Below are positions 25,844 through 35,695 of a DNA stretch of 43,446 bases, one piece after another. The number at the start of each line of letters is the position of its first letter. Position 1 is the first letter of the stretch. The translations under genes and the position numbers were made by a program. Source of the stretch: Bacteroidales bacterium Bact_19 (GTDB taxonomy: Bacteria; Bacteroidota; Bacteroidia; Bacteroidales; ML635J-15); the NCBI GenBank assembly GCA_001603595.1, contig LUZK01000073.1, positions 1 through 43,446 on the forward strand, read 5' to 3'. A model generated the notes under the pieces. That model was not told where the DNA came from and searched no databases. It saw only the letters and a list, made by a program, of their open reading frames with translations.

Positions 25844-26680
25844 ATGCAACATTCAAATAAAATTGTACATGGGCTTTGGATTGGTAATAATCTGAGTATT
25901 ACAGAATTATTAACAATTAAGTCTTTTATTTCTCACGGACATGAATTTTGGTTATGGAGTTATGATAGCATTAAAACTGAATTACCATGTAACCTAAAAC
26001 TTAAAGATGCAAATGAAATTATTCCCTTTGAAAAAGTTTTTTGCTACAAATACACTAATCAATTTGGACACGGCAAAGGCAGTTATGCAGGTTTTAGTGA
26101 TATTTTTAGGTATAAACTTTTATATCTATACGGAGGATGGTGGACAGATATGGACATTACCTGTCTTAAACCTCTGGATTTTGAGGAAAAATATGTTTTT
26201 AGAGTTCATCATTCCTTGCCTTTAGTAGGAAACATTATGAAATGCCCTAAAGGCAGCAAGCTAATGGAAATTTGCTACAATGAAGCATCAAAAAAAGTTA
26301 CTGCCGAAAACCGCGATTGGCATCTACCCATCGAAATTTTAGTTAAAAACGTATATGAATTAAAACTTGACTGCTTTATTAAAAATTTCTCCAATACAGA
26401 CAGCTGGGATATTATTCGCAGATTTCTTGCCTCCGATTATAAAATTCCTGATAATTGGTTTGTGATACACTGGGTTAATGAAGAATGGAGAAGAAATAAT
26501 ATTGATAAAAACGAATTTTTAAAAAATTCCTTGTTTTTCAAATTAGCAAGACAATATGGGTTAAATCCATTGCAAGCAAAAGGGTTTAACAAAATTAAAA
26601 AGAGAGTTCAATTAACAAAAGTCAATTTTGGAATAAAATTTTTCTGGTCAAAAATTAAAACCTATTCAAAAAATAAATAA
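25844..26680 (+). CDS. GT32-like glycosyltransferase (DXD sugar-binding, OCH1-like)
   Basis: This 278-residue cytoplasmic or membrane-associated glycosyltransferase starts KIVHGLWIGNN, the first strand typical of the family. The hallmark is DIFRYKLLYLYGGWWTDMDITC, given here in two parts: the helix DIFRYKLLYLYGG, then the DxD motif in WTDMD, which binds metal and nucleotide sugar. The protein ends in a basic stretch without a membrane anchor. Such enzymes build polysaccharide or glycolipid. Neighbouring genes encode T9SS cargo, which fits a surface-glycan role but does not prove it. Confidence 0.82.
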   Translation: MQHSNKIVHGLWIGNNLSITELLTIKSFISHGHEFWLWSYDSIKTELPCNLKLKDANEIIPFEKVFCYKYTNQFGHGKGSYAGFSDIFRYKLLYLYGGWWTDMDITCLKPLDFEEKYVFRVHHSLPLVGNIMKCPKGSKLMEICYNEASKKVTAENRDWHLPIEILVKNVYELKLDCFIKNFSNTDSWDIIRRFLASDYKIPDNWFVIHWVNEEWRRNNIDKNEFLKNSLFFKLARQYGLNPLQAKGFNKIKKRVQLTKVNFGIKFFWSKIKTYSKNK

Positions 26681-26707
26681 CTTTACAAAAATCTAATCAC
26701 TACCAAT

Positions 26708-29338
26708 ATGAAAAAGCTGTTTATTCCATTTTTACTTTTGGGGATAACTTCATTATGTATTTCTCAATCATATTATGATGTACAATTACTTTCAATTAAT
26801 TGTCCTAATGGAACATATTATTTCTGGAATAATCAACAAAATCCTTCGGTAACAATAAAGAACTCCGGAACTCAACCCATTCAGAATGTTAAAGTCTATT
26901 ATAAAATTGATGACCTAAACGAAGTTGAACGTGAGCTTTCGAATATAAACTTAGCACCCGGTCAAAACAGAGACGTTTTATTTTCTTCCATTACATTAGC
27001 TCCCGGAACACATTCTGTAACTGCAAGCGTTGAGTTAATCGGACAGACTGACATTTTCCCTAACAACAATATTTCATCAGCACAATTTTCTGTTACAGGA
27101 GCAGATATTGCAATCGGAAAAATTGTTTTTCCCCAACAAAACGAATGTACTTATCAAGATTTTATTCCACAGTTATATGTTGTAAATCATTCCAATACAA
27201 CTATTGAAAATTTCAACATTAAGTACCGACTTGATTTTTTCCCTTTAGTTAGCATGGATGTAAATCAAACAATCCCACCAAATGACAGTATTTTGATAAC
27301 TTTCGACTCTTCTCAAATAAATTATGGATCTCACACAATTCAATTTATATGTTCTAACCCCAACTCATATCCCGATTCAAATCCACAAAACAACTCAAAA
27401 AGTTTAAGTTTCGACTATAATTATGGAGAAAATATTCAAGTGCAAATATTTACAGATAATTATGGTAGCGAAACTTCATGGAATATTAAAAATTCTAACA
27501 ACGAAATTATTGCTTCAGGCTCTGGATATTTATCCAACACATTATATACTATTGATTTATGTATTAATCCCGGATGTTATACTTTAAACGTATTTGATTC
27601 TTTCGGTGATGGAATGTGTGCAGGTTATGGAAACGGCTTTTACAAGATAATTCGAAGTACAACAAATCAAGTGCTTGTAGAAGGATGTTCTTTTACTTTT
27701 TCGATTTCACATAATTTCTGCATAGAAGCTCCACCCGGACTACCTTTTGTTAATTTTACCAAATCTAATTTCAACAATTGTACCGGGGAGATTTCATTCT
27801 ATGACTTATCCGCTTGTAATCCACCAGCTACAGAATGGCTTTGGGATTTTGGTGATGGAAATACTTCTACAGAACAAAATCCGGTTCATATTTATAATCA
27901 AAACGGAGTTTATTCGGTAAGCCTTCAAGTTGCAAATTCATTTGGAACTTCTTCTCTATTTATTCCAAATTTTGTTGAAGTCAACAGAGATTTACCACCA
28001 TTAGTTGATGATGTCCATTTTTGCAAAAATTCTGATGTTAACTTAATTATTCCGACGGAATATCCGGAAAATATTCATTGGTTTCAAAACATTAACGATA
28101 ATCAATCCTTCATGCAAGGAAATGAACTTAGTTTGACAAGTTTACAGCATGATACAGTCTTTTATTATCAATTTGTTTCATATCAAGTTCCTCAATATGT
28201 AGGATTACAGAATAACAATGGTCCGGGAGGTTATTTTGGCTGGTCAATTGATAGGGCAATTTATTTAAATGCCTATACTGATTTAATAATAAAATCTGCC
28301 CGAGTATATGCTTCCGGAACAGCTAACAGAACTATTACCCTAAAAAACTCTCAAGGTCAGGTAATTGATACTAAAAGCATAAGTATTGAAAATGGTGAAA
28401 GTATAATTGATCTTGATTTATTTATTCCTCAAGGAAATAATTTTGCAATTCACCTAAATCCCGGCAATAATTTATCATATACCGGTGATTATGGCGGACC
28501 TAATATTGGATACCCTTTTACAATTGAAAATTTGATTTCAATTACAGGAAATAATTACAGTAACAGTTTCTGGTATTTCTTTTACAATATTGAAGTTATT
28601 CCAGCAAACGCAAATTGTTCGTCTGCAAGAGTACCTATTAATTTTATTATGTCTCCGCAAAATGTTTTCCTCGGTAATGATACAACCATTTGCTATGGGA
28701 ACTCTTTTATAATAACTCCGCAAGATAATTTTGAAACTTACTTGTGGAGTAATGGACAAACAAGCCCAACACTGACAGTATCCGAACCCGGACTATTTAG
28801 TGTAACCACCACAGATAATTACGGATGTTCGGCTAATGGTGAAGTATATGTAAATTTTTCAGATGAACTGATATTTGATGCAGTCATCACAAATGCTTCA
28901 GATTATCAAGCAAATGATGGAAGTATCTCAATAGTCATCCTCAGCGGTAACGAACCATATAGCATTATCTGGTCAAATTTTGCATCTGGCTTTAGCATAA
29001 ACAACCTCTATCCCGGGGATTATGCTTTCACAATCACCGACGGATACGGTTGCAAATACACAGGCTTCTACACAGTAGAAACCAGTTCCATAAAAAATAA
29101 AAATTATTTTTCTAAAACAGAGGTTTATCCAAATCCCACTACCGATTATTTCATAATAAATTCCGATATAGAAAACTATAATCTTGAAATCATTTCTACA
29201 GACGGAACTGTAATAAAGTTAATTAAAATTAAAGATTTTTCATCAATGATAGACATTAAAACTCTTAATCCCGGAATTTATTATTTAAGAGTTTTCAACA
29301 ACCAGGAATCTATTTACAAAAAACTTATAATACAATAA
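26708..29338 (+). CDS. Large T9SS-secreted multidomain protein with CARDB-like and PKD domains
   Basis: This 876-residue protein begins with a signal peptide (hydrophobic run ending SLCISQ). Residues 20-235 look like two CARDB-type beta-sandwiches (NPSVTIKNSGTQPIQNVKVY; PNNNISSAQF; PQNNSKSLSF). Residues about 240-340 contain CYTLNVFDSFGDGMCAGYG, a module often seen in Bacteroidetes surface proteins. A PKD domain follows at about 345-425 (WLWDFGDGNTSTEQNP). Residues about 655-700 carry the LGNDTTICYG/YLWSNGQTSPT pattern. The type A sorting domain closes the protein (VYPNPTTDYFIINSD ... NPGIYYLRVFNN). No enzyme domain is seen, so an adhesin or structural surface role is likely. It starts 27 bases after the glycosyltransferase. 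Confidence 0.85.
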   Translation: MKKLFIPFLLLGITSLCISQSYYDVQLLSINCPNGTYYFWNNQQNPSVTIKNSGTQPIQNVKVYYKIDDLNEVERELSNINLAPGQNRDVLFSSITLAPGTHSVTASVELIGQTDIFPNNNISSAQFSVTGADIAIGKIVFPQQNECTYQDFIPQLYVVNHSNTTIENFNIKYRLDFFPLVSMDVNQTIPPNDSILITFDSSQINYGSHTIQFICSNPNSYPDSNPQNNSKSLSFDYNYGENIQVQIFTDNYGSETSWNIKNSNNEIIASGSGYLSNTLYTIDLCINPGCYTLNVFDSFGDGMCAGYGNGFYKIIRSTTNQVLVEGCSFTFSISHNFCIEAPPGLPFVNFTKSNFNNCTGEISFYDLSACNPPATEWLWDFGDGNTSTEQNPVHIYNQNGVYSVSLQVANSFGTSSLFIPNFVEVNRDLPPLVDDVHFCKNSDVNLIIPTEYPENIHWFQNINDNQSFMQGNELSLTSLQHDTVFYYQFVSYQVPQYVGLQNNNGPGGYFGWSIDRAIYLNAYTDLIIKSARVYASGTANRTITLKNSQGQVIDTKSISIENGESIIDLDLFIPQGNNFAIHLNPGNNLSYTGDYGGPNIGYPFTIENLISITGNNYSNSFWYFFYNIEVIPANANCSSARVPINFIMSPQNVFLGNDTTICYGNSFIITPQDNFETYLWSNGQTSPTLTVSEPGLFSVTTTDNYGCSANGEVYVNFSDELIFDAVITNASDYQANDGSISIVILSGNEPYSIIWSNFASGFSINNLYPGDYAFTITDGYGCKYTGFYTVETSSIKNKNYFSKTEVYPNPTTDYFIINSDIENYNLEIISTDGTVIKLIKIKDFSSMIDIKTLNPGIYYLRVFNNQESIYKKLIIQ

Positions 29339-29356
29339 CAGGTTCATTCCCTCCTA

Positions 29357-30217
29357 CTACCCCAGATAACTTTTCAAAAGTTTGCTTCTGGAGGAGTGTC
29401 TTAGTCGTCTAATTGCTTTTTCCTTAATTTGACGAACACGTTCGCGAGTAAGCCCGAACTTATCGCCTATTTCTTCGAGCGTCATTTCTTGACAACCGAT
29501 TCCAAAGAAAAGTTTGATAATATCCCTTTCTCTTTCAGTGAGAGTAGCAAGGGCTCTTTCAATTTCTTTCGACAGTGATTCGCTAATAAGTTTTGCATCG
29601 GTATGAGGGATATCAGTGTTTTCCATCACATCGAGCATTGTACTTTCTTCGCCGCTTGCAAGAGGAGCATCAACAGAAACATGACGCCCTGAAACTCTTA
29701 GTGTATCTGCAACTTTATCTTCGGGCATATCAAGCTCTCTTGCTAATTCTTCAGCTGTCGGTTTTCTCTCATTTTCTTGTTCAAATTTTGCAAAAGCTTT
29801 ATTGATTTTGTTTAATGAGCCCACTTGGTTCAAAGGTAAACGAACAATACGTGATTGTTCAGCCAAAGCTTGCAGAATAGATTGACGAATCCACCACACT
29901 GCATAAGATATGAATTTGAATCCTCGTGTTTCGTCAAATTTTTCGGCAGCTTTAATTAATCCCAAATTACCCTCATTTATTAGGTCTGGCAATGTTAAAC
30001 CCTGATTTTGATACTGTTTAGCAACAGATACAACAAATCGTAAATTTGCTCTGGTAAGTTTCTCTAGAGCTTCTCTATCTCCCTGGCGAATACGCTGAGC
30101 AAGTTCAACTTCTTCTTCTACTGAAATTAATTCTTCTCTTCCTATCTCCTGGAGATACTTGTCAAGTGAAGCACTTTCACGGTTGGTAATCGATTTAGTA
30201 ATCTTTAACTGTCTCAT
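29357..30217 (-). CDS. rpoD: Primary RNA polymerase sigma factor (sigma-70/RpoD)
   Basis: This 286-residue protein lacks region 1.1, as is usual for the Bacteroidetes housekeeping sigma factor. Region 1.2 is [16 protein letters not shown]. Region 2 includes [33 protein letters not shown] and the -10-recognising [17 protein letters not shown]. Region 3 follows ([14 protein letters not shown]). Region 4.2 ends with the helix-turn-helix [20 protein letters not shown]. It should direct transcription from the TAnnTTTG boxes found in this window. It converges on the upstream T9SS gene with an 18-base gap and no obvious terminator. Confidence 0.95.
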   Translation of the reverse strand: MRQLKITKSITNRESASLDKYLQEIGREELISVEEEVELAQRIRQGDREALEKLTRANLRFVVSVAKQYQNQGLTLPDLINEGNLGLIKAAEKFDETRGFKFISYAVWWIRQSILQALAEQSRIVRLPLNQVGSLNKINKAFAKFEQENERKPTAEELARELDMPEDKVADTLRVSGRHVSVDAPLASGEESTMLDVMENTDIPHTDAKLISESLSKEIERALATLTERERDIIKLFFGIGCQEMTLEEIGDKFGLTRERVRQIKEKAIRRLRHSSRSKLLKSYLG

Positions 30218-30327
30218 TCTTATTAATTATTTTTGTAGTATGTTTAATTTTTTTATCAGACCTCTATACGTAATATTTTTGAAAAGGTTTTATTTTTCAT
30301 GTTTTTTTTTATTTTTTTAAATTTAAC

Positions 30328-30358
30328 AAAAAAAGATAACCAAAATTACTTGGTTACC
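30328..30358 (-). terminator. Terminator of the lipoprotein-porin unit
   Basis: GATAACCAA (30335-30343) pairs with TTGGTTACC (30350-30358) with one G-T pair and a six-base loop, and is followed on the minus strand by seven Ts. It lies 36 bases beyond the stop of the OmpP1/FadL-like gene. Confidence 0.85.
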
Positions 30359-30394
30359 TTAAAATAAATTAAATTTAAAAGAAGGAGTATTAAA

Positions 30395-31861
30395 CTAAAA
30401 TCTAAATCCTATAGTTGTTATAAATGAATTTTTCATTAACTTAATATCTGTGGCAGGACTATTTACTCCATAACCTTCGTACATATAGTAAACCTCTTTG
30501 CTCATCAAATTAGAATATGCAAAATCAAGATATATATTTTCGAAGAAAATTCCAATTCCACCACTAACCAATAAAGCATAACTACCTTGATTTATATGAT
30601 CAGTTTTATAAGGTGAATCAAAATATGCCCCACCTGCTCTCAAACTTATATTTCCAATTCTATATTCTAATCCGAGCTTTAAATTATGAGCAGGTTTATA
30701 TTCTGAACGTATATTATCGTTTTCATCAAAAAATCCGTAATTATCAGATCTAAGTCTTGATAAAGAATAATCAACATATTCGTAATCAATATTCAATAAT
30801 GCGGTTTTAGCAATAATGAATCCCAAACTTGAATTAGCTCTAAATGGTGTAACTAATTGATAATCAAAATAGCCATTCTTCGAATCAAGTTCTTTAGACT
30901 TTTCAGCAGTTTCAAAAACAGATTTTATAGAATTATTATAATTTAATTTTAATGATAAAACTGTTGGAGTATGAATTGCTCCTCCAAACCTAATCCAATC
31001 CGCCGGTGAATACAAAACTCCCAGGTTAAAATTAATTCCGGAACCTGAAGTTTTCTGATATTGTATAAAATTAAAAGACTTAAAATCCGGAATGAGATTA
31101 CCTTCATCAATTTCTGATAAAGTTGATTTTTGGATAAAGCTAATAGATTGTATTCCAATACTTGTTCCCAAGTATAACTTATTTTCAAGATTTATTGCTA
31201 CCGCAAAATCATACTGACCTATCAACCCTTTTCTTCCAATAAATTGTCTCTGCGTTTCCCCATAAATTCCACCGTAAGCAGAAACATAATTCATTGTATC
31301 AGGTAAATCCTGATCTATGAGATATGCCTCCCATGCCAAATTACTATAGAAATTATCTTGAGACTTCAAATTTCTGTAATCTGTTCCAGAAGCTCTGGAT
31401 GCAAACCAGTCTGTCATACTATTATAGGTGTTTTTACCTGAAATAAGGATATTTGAATTAAAGTCTGCAAGTTTATTGTAACTAATACCAAAATTTACTG
31501 CTTTAACTGAGTTTTCGTCATTATTTAAATTTATTGATCCAATGTAAGTAAAATTGTCAAATTTAAAATTAAAATTATAATCTGTTGAATTTGAACCTAA
31601 AAAATCGGAGCTTGAATTTACAAGATTAAATCCGGGAGTAAAACTAAATTGAGAAGATCTGTAAACTCCCATACCTGCAGGATTAAACCCTATCACTGAA
31701 GGATCGGCACCTAAAGCCCCAAAAGACCCTCCCATTGCAGAATATCTTGCAGTGCCGGAAGGTGTTAAGAAAGAATATCTTAGAGCTTCAACTTCACTTT
31801 GTGCAAAACCTAAAATAGATACAAATAAAAATACACCTATCAATATTAAATTACTTCTCAT
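30395..31861 (-). CDS. OmpP1/FadL-like outer membrane protein
   Basis: This 488-residue protein has a signal peptide (ending LGFAQ) and then EALRYSFLTPSGTARYSAMGGSFGALGADPSVIGFNPAGM (in pieces: RYSAMGGSFGALG and SVIGFNPAGMG), the start of FadL/OmpP1-type barrels in Bacteroidetes. Many amphipathic beta strands follow, and the C-terminus is aromatic (TTIGFRF), as expected for an outer membrane barrel. FadL-type proteins carry hydrophobic solutes, but homologues in this phylum are often labelled hemin receptor without proof. It follows the lipoprotein gene by 11 bases, so the two are co-transcribed and may work together. Confidence 0.8.
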   Translation of the reverse strand: MRSNLILIGVFLFVSILGFAQSEVEALRYSFLTPSGTARYSAMGGSFGALGADPSVIGFNPAGMGVYRSSQFSFTPGFNLVNSSSDFLGSNSTDYNFNFKFDNFTYIGSINLNNDENSVKAVNFGISYNKLADFNSNILISGKNTYNSMTDWFASRASGTDYRNLKSQDNFYSNLAWEAYLIDQDLPDTMNYVSAYGGIYGETQRQFIGRKGLIGQYDFAVAINLENKLYLGTSIGIQSISFIQKSTLSEIDEGNLIPDFKSFNFIQYQKTSGSGINFNLGVLYSPADWIRFGGAIHTPTVLSLKLNYNNSIKSVFETAEKSKELDSKNGYFDYQLVTPFRANSSLGFIIAKTALLNIDYEYVDYSLSRLRSDNYGFFDENDNIRSEYKPAHNLKLGLEYRIGNISLRAGGAYFDSPYKTDHINQGSYALLVSGGIGIFFENIYLDFAYSNLMSKEVYYMYEGYGVNSPATDIKLMKNSFITTIGFRF

Positions 31862-31872
31862 ATTTTTAAATT

Positions 31873-33423
31873 TTAGCGAGTACGACCACCTGAACTACTT
31901 GATGAAGAACCTCCTGAATATGAACTGCTGCCACTACGTGAACCGGAACCTGAACTACTGCTTGAAGAACCTGAGTGAGAACTTCCACTACTCCGTGAAT
32001 TTGATGAAGAACCTGAATAAGAACCGCTGCTACTTCTAGATTCCGAAGACGAACCTGTTGAATATGAACTGCCTCCTGTTCTTGAACCGGATGATGAACT
32101 ACCTGAATTATATGTACCGGAATTTCGAGACGGACTTACATTTGAACTCCCCGAAGATGGTCTTGTTCCGGAATTTGAATTATTCGACGGACGATTATAG
32201 CTATTATTATTCGGTGTATTATTTGATGGCCGCGTATAACTATTTTCCGAAGCATTACCTCTCGGCATACCCTGGTTTGTATTTGATTCTCTTCCAACAT
32301 TATAATTAGGTTTTGAATTGTATTCAGGTTTGTTGTACGGTCGGCTGTTATTATCCTGAATAGAAGGAGTTCGACCGGAAGAATTTTGGTTGGATGGTAT
32401 TCTTTCGTTATTATTTATTGTTGGATTCACTTGAGATGAGTTATTATTTCGAGAATTTTCAGTCTTGTCTCCTATAGGTTTTCTGTTGGCATCAGTAACG
32501 GCAGGATATATATCTTTATCAGAAGGTTTTATATCTCCACTTGGTTTAACATCAACAGGTTTTCTTCCGGAATCCTCAACCGTAGTAATACTTGATGGAA
32601 CTCTTTCTTGGGTCACATCTACAGGTTGTACAGTATTATTTGAACCTCCATCTCTTCCAACTCTACCATCATTTACATTGGAAGCACTATTGTAGTTATT
32701 CAAAGTATTTGGAGTATTTCCGGAATTATTATTGCTTGGAATTCTTGATGAACTACTTGACCCGTTACCACTGCTTGATCCCATATGTCCGTAATAAATA
32801 CCTGAGGAATTATTTGGTCTGAAAGGATCATTCCAATAGTAATTATTACTCCAATATCCGTCATAATATCCATGTTGATATCCCCAATAATATCCTGAAT
32901 TCCAACTACTATAATAAGGATATCCCCAATAACTCCAGTATGGGTATCTCCAATAAGGATAACTCCAATAAGGATAATAACCTACATACCAGCCAATGCT
33001 TACAGACCAACCGTAACCGTAAAACCAAGGATCGTAATACCAGGGATCATAGTAATAATAAGGAGCATAAAACCTTCCAAACCTGGAAAAGTAAGATGAA
33101 TATGAATCCCCTTCATAATAATCCCCGTAATAATTATTTACAATGTAATTACCTGAACCCGACCATTGAGAATCGTCGGAATAATATTCTTCGGTATTAT
33201 TTTGCGAAGAATCATAGCTCGATTGGTAATTAAACTCATTATTAAAAGTTTCCTCATAAGTTGCTTTATCATTATCAACTTTTGAGGTATTAACTTTATT
33301 ATTTCCCTTGGCAGGAGCTGTTGATGTATAAACATCATCGTAGCCTCCGGTAGTGTACAGATTAATCGTGCAACTTGTTGCCAGGAAAATTAAAATTACC
33401 GAGAGATAAAAAACTGCTTTCAT
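31873..33423 (-). CDS. Lipoprotein with Tyr/Trp-rich and Ser/Asn/Gly-rich low-complexity regions
   Basis: This 516-residue protein has a lipoprotein signal peptide with the lipobox LATSC (Cys18). Residues 75-200 are extremely rich in Tyr and Trp with repeated PYW and YW pairs (for example YWSYPYWRYPYWSYWGYPYY). The middle has Asn/Pro/Arg-rich linker sequence, and from about residue 400 the chain is mostly Ser and Gly, ending SSSSSSGGRTR. Such proteins are found in Bacteroidetes but have no established function to my knowledge. It is anchored to a membrane, and the aromatic region may bind a surface or aggregate. It shares a unit with the OmpP1/FadL-like gene. Confidence 0.8.
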   Translation of the reverse strand: MKAVFYLSVILIFLATSCTINLYTTGGYDDVYTSTAPAKGNNKVNTSKVDNDKATYEETFNNEFNYQSSYDSSQNNTEEYYSDDSQWSGSGNYIVNNYYGDYYEGDSYSSYFSRFGRFYAPYYYYDPWYYDPWFYGYGWSVSIGWYVGYYPYWSYPYWRYPYWSYWGYPYYSSWNSGYYWGYQHGYYDGYWSNNYYWNDPFRPNNSSGIYYGHMGSSSGNGSSSSSRIPSNNNSGNTPNTLNNYNSASNVNDGRVGRDGGSNNTVQPVDVTQERVPSSITTVEDSGRKPVDVKPSGDIKPSDKDIYPAVTDANRKPIGDKTENSRNNNSSQVNPTINNNERIPSNQNSSGRTPSIQDNNSRPYNKPEYNSKPNYNVGRESNTNQGMPRGNASENSYTRPSNNTPNNNSYNRPSNNSNSGTRPSSGSSNVSPSRNSGTYNSGSSSSGSRTGGSSYSTGSSSESRSSSGSYSGSSSNSRSSGSSHSGSSSSSSGSGSRSGSSSYSGGSSSSSSGGRTR

Positions 33424-33473
33424 AATAGTTTTAATTTTATATTTTTGAACAAAAAATTTTAAAGAACTTTACT

Positions 33474-33481
33474 TAATTTTG
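33474..33481 (+). promoter_or_regulatory. -7 box TAATTTTG upstream of proS
   Basis: TAATTTTG fits TAnnTTTG and lies 24 bases before the proS ATG. The nearest TTTG upstream (33444-33447) is 26 bases away, longer than usual, so the call is modest. Confidence 0.35.
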
Positions 33482-33505
33482 CAACAAATTTCATACCAAT
33501 AAATT

Positions 33506-34978
33506 ATGGCAAAAGCGTTAACGAAGAAGGAGGAAAATTACTCACAATGGTACAATGACTTAGTACTGAATGCTGATTTAGCAGAAAATTCAGCAGTAAG
33601 AGGTTGCATGGTGATTAAACCATACGGATACAGTATTTGGGAAAAAATGCAATCCATACTTGACAAAATGTTTAAAGATACCGGTCATACCAACGCCTAT
33701 TTTCCAATTTTCATACCAAAATCTTTTTTCAGCAAGGAGGCAAAACATGTTGAAGGATTTGCAAAAGAATGTGCGGTAGTAACCCATTACCGTCTAAAGA
33801 ATGATGGGCATGGAGGAATAGAAGTTGATCCAGAGGCTAAACTCGAAGAAGAATTGATTGTAAGACCTACTTCAGAAACAATAATTTGGAATACTTATCG
33901 TAACTGGATACAATCATACAGAGACTTACCTATTTTGGTAAATCAATGGGCTAATGTTGTAAGATGGGAAATGAGGACAAGGCTTTTTTTACGAACTGCA
34001 GAATTTTTATGGCAAGAAGGACATACTGCTCATGCAAGTCGTAAAGAAGCTATCGAAGAGGCTCAAAGAATGATAAAAGTATATCAAGATTTTGCGGTCA
34101 ATTATTTAGGTATTCCGGTTTTAGTCGGAAGAAAGAGCGAAAATGAAAGATTTGCTGGTGCAGAAGACACCTATTGTATTGAAGCTTTAATGCAGGATGG
34201 CAAAGCTCTACAAGCAGGAACTTCACATTTTTTAGCTCAAAATTTTGCAAAAGCCTTTGACGTAAAATTTCTAAATAAAGAAAATCAGGAAGAATATGTA
34301 TGGGCAACATCCTGGGGAGTTTCGACAAGATTAATGGGAGCTTTGATAATGTCACATTCCGATAATAACGGACTTGTTTTACCTCCAAAACTTGCTCCAA
34401 TACAGGTTGTAATAGTGCCAATTTACAAGAATGATGAAGAATTAAATCTCATAAGGCAAAGAGTAAGGGAACTTACAGAAAAGCTCAGAATTTTGAATAT
34501 TAGTTTTAAATTTGATGACAGAGACAATCAACGTCCAGGTTTTAAATTTGCAGAATGGGAATTAAAAGGCGTTCCGATACGATTGGCAATCGGGCCAAAA
34601 GATTATCAAAACAATACATGGGAAGTTGCAAGAAGAGATACTCTAACAAAAGAATTTATTACCAACGAAAATATTATTGAACATATTAAATTTTTACTCG
34701 AAGATATCCAGCAGAATATTTATAACAATGCATTAAAATTCAGAGAGGAAAATACGCATAAAGCAGATACATGGGAAGAATTCAAGCAGATTCTTGATGA
34801 AAAAGGAGGCTTTGTTCTTGCTCATTGGGATGGAACAAAAGAAACTGAAGAAAAAATAAAAGAAGAAACTAAAGCAACAATAAGATTAATTCCATTAAAT
34901 CCTGAAATTGAAGAGGGAAAATGCATCTACACAGGTAAAAAATCTAATTTCAGAGTAGTTTTTGCAAGGTCATACTAA
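33506..34978 (+). CDS. proS: Prolyl-tRNA synthetase (archaeal/eukaryotic-type)
   Basis: This 490-residue class II synthetase charges tRNA-Pro with proline. Motif 1 is around [17 protein letters not shown], motif 2 is [20 protein letters not shown], and motif 3 lies in [16 protein letters not shown]. The anticodon-binding domain follows ([12 protein letters not shown]). No editing insertion is seen between motifs 2 and 3. The C-terminal extension ends in a conserved-looking Tyr (VVFARSY) but retains just one of the zinc cysteines (GKCIYTGK). The short, type 3 form is standard in Bacteroidetes. It is followed after 10 bases by the next gene. Confidence 0.96.
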   Translation: MAKALTKKEENYSQWYNDLVLNADLAENSAVRGCMVIKPYGYSIWEKMQSILDKMFKDTGHTNAYFPIFIPKSFFSKEAKHVEGFAKECAVVTHYRLKNDGHGGIEVDPEAKLEEELIVRPTSETIIWNTYRNWIQSYRDLPILVNQWANVVRWEMRTRLFLRTAEFLWQEGHTAHASRKEAIEEAQRMIKVYQDFAVNYLGIPVLVGRKSENERFAGAEDTYCIEALMQDGKALQAGTSHFLAQNFAKAFDVKFLNKENQEEYVWATSWGVSTRLMGALIMSHSDNNGLVLPPKLAPIQVVIVPIYKNDEELNLIRQRVRELTEKLRILNISFKFDDRDNQRPGFKFAEWELKGVPIRLAIGPKDYQNNTWEVARRDTLTKEFITNENIIEHIKFLLEDIQQNIYNNALKFREENTHKADTWEEFKQILDEKGGFVLAHWDGTKETEEKIKEETKATIRLIPLNPEIEEGKCIYTGKKSNFRVVFARSY

Positions 34979-34988
34979 ATTAAAATAA

Positions 34989-35678
34989 ATGGACGAGCCA
35001 AAAGAAAAATCTATTAAAGAACACGTTATAAGTGTACTAAAAGAAAAAGCAGTTCTTAAACAAAATGTTTATGATCAAACAAAAAAGACATTAAAGATTA
35101 TCAAAAAGTTAGCTCAGGAAATTGCAAAAGAATACGATAAGGAACTTGCTTCTGAAGATGAAAGAGTACTGCTTGAATACCGGGACAGAGGAATGTTTGA
35201 AGCAGAGTTGAAAATTGCCGGAGACTTAATAATCTTTAATATGCACTCAAATGTATTTGAATTTCCACGAAATCATGAAATATGGAAAGACAATTATTTT
35301 GTTCAGGAACCTTTATTAACCTATTCTGGAATAATTAATATATATAATTTTTTAGCAGATTCGTTCAAGTATTATAGAATGGATGACCTTGGATATTTAA
35401 TCGGGCGGATTTTTGTAAATAAAGATTGTACATTTTTCATTGAAGGGAGAAGAGAGCTTGGTTTTAACTATCCGGCTTTCGGGAAAAATGAGGTAAATGA
35501 AAACAATATACGCACTTTAATAGAAAATACCATGGCTTATGTTTTAAAGTTTGATTTGCTTGTTCCTCCTTATAATGAAGTAAAAATAATAACAGTAAGA
35601 GATATGCAAGAAAAAATGAACAAGCATAAAATGCAAACCGGGAAGCGTTTAGGATTTCAATACAATGCAATAGAATAA
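34989..35678 (+). CDS. Conserved hypothetical protein, 229 residues
   Basis: I do not recognise a characterised family. The N-terminal 60 residues are charged and helical. The rest alternates hydrophobic and charged segments without a signal peptide or membrane segment, so it is probably cytoplasmic. Motif-like stretches are LLEYRDRGMFEAELKIAGD, FNMHSNVFEFPRNHEI, DDLGYLIGRIFVNKD and FFIEGRRELGF. It lies 10 bases after proS and 17 bases before ftcD, so it is likely co-transcribed with both. The context gives no functional clue. Confidence 0.75.
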   Translation: MDEPKEKSIKEHVISVLKEKAVLKQNVYDQTKKTLKIIKKLAQEIAKEYDKELASEDERVLLEYRDRGMFEAELKIAGDLIIFNMHSNVFEFPRNHEIWKDNYFVQEPLLTYSGIINIYNFLADSFKYYRMDDLGYLIGRIFVNKDCTFFIEGRRELGFNYPAFGKNEVNENNIRTLIENTMAYVLKFDLLVPPYNEVKIITVRDMQEKMNKHKMQTGKRLGFQYNAIE

Positions 35679-35695
35679 ATAAAATAAATACAATT

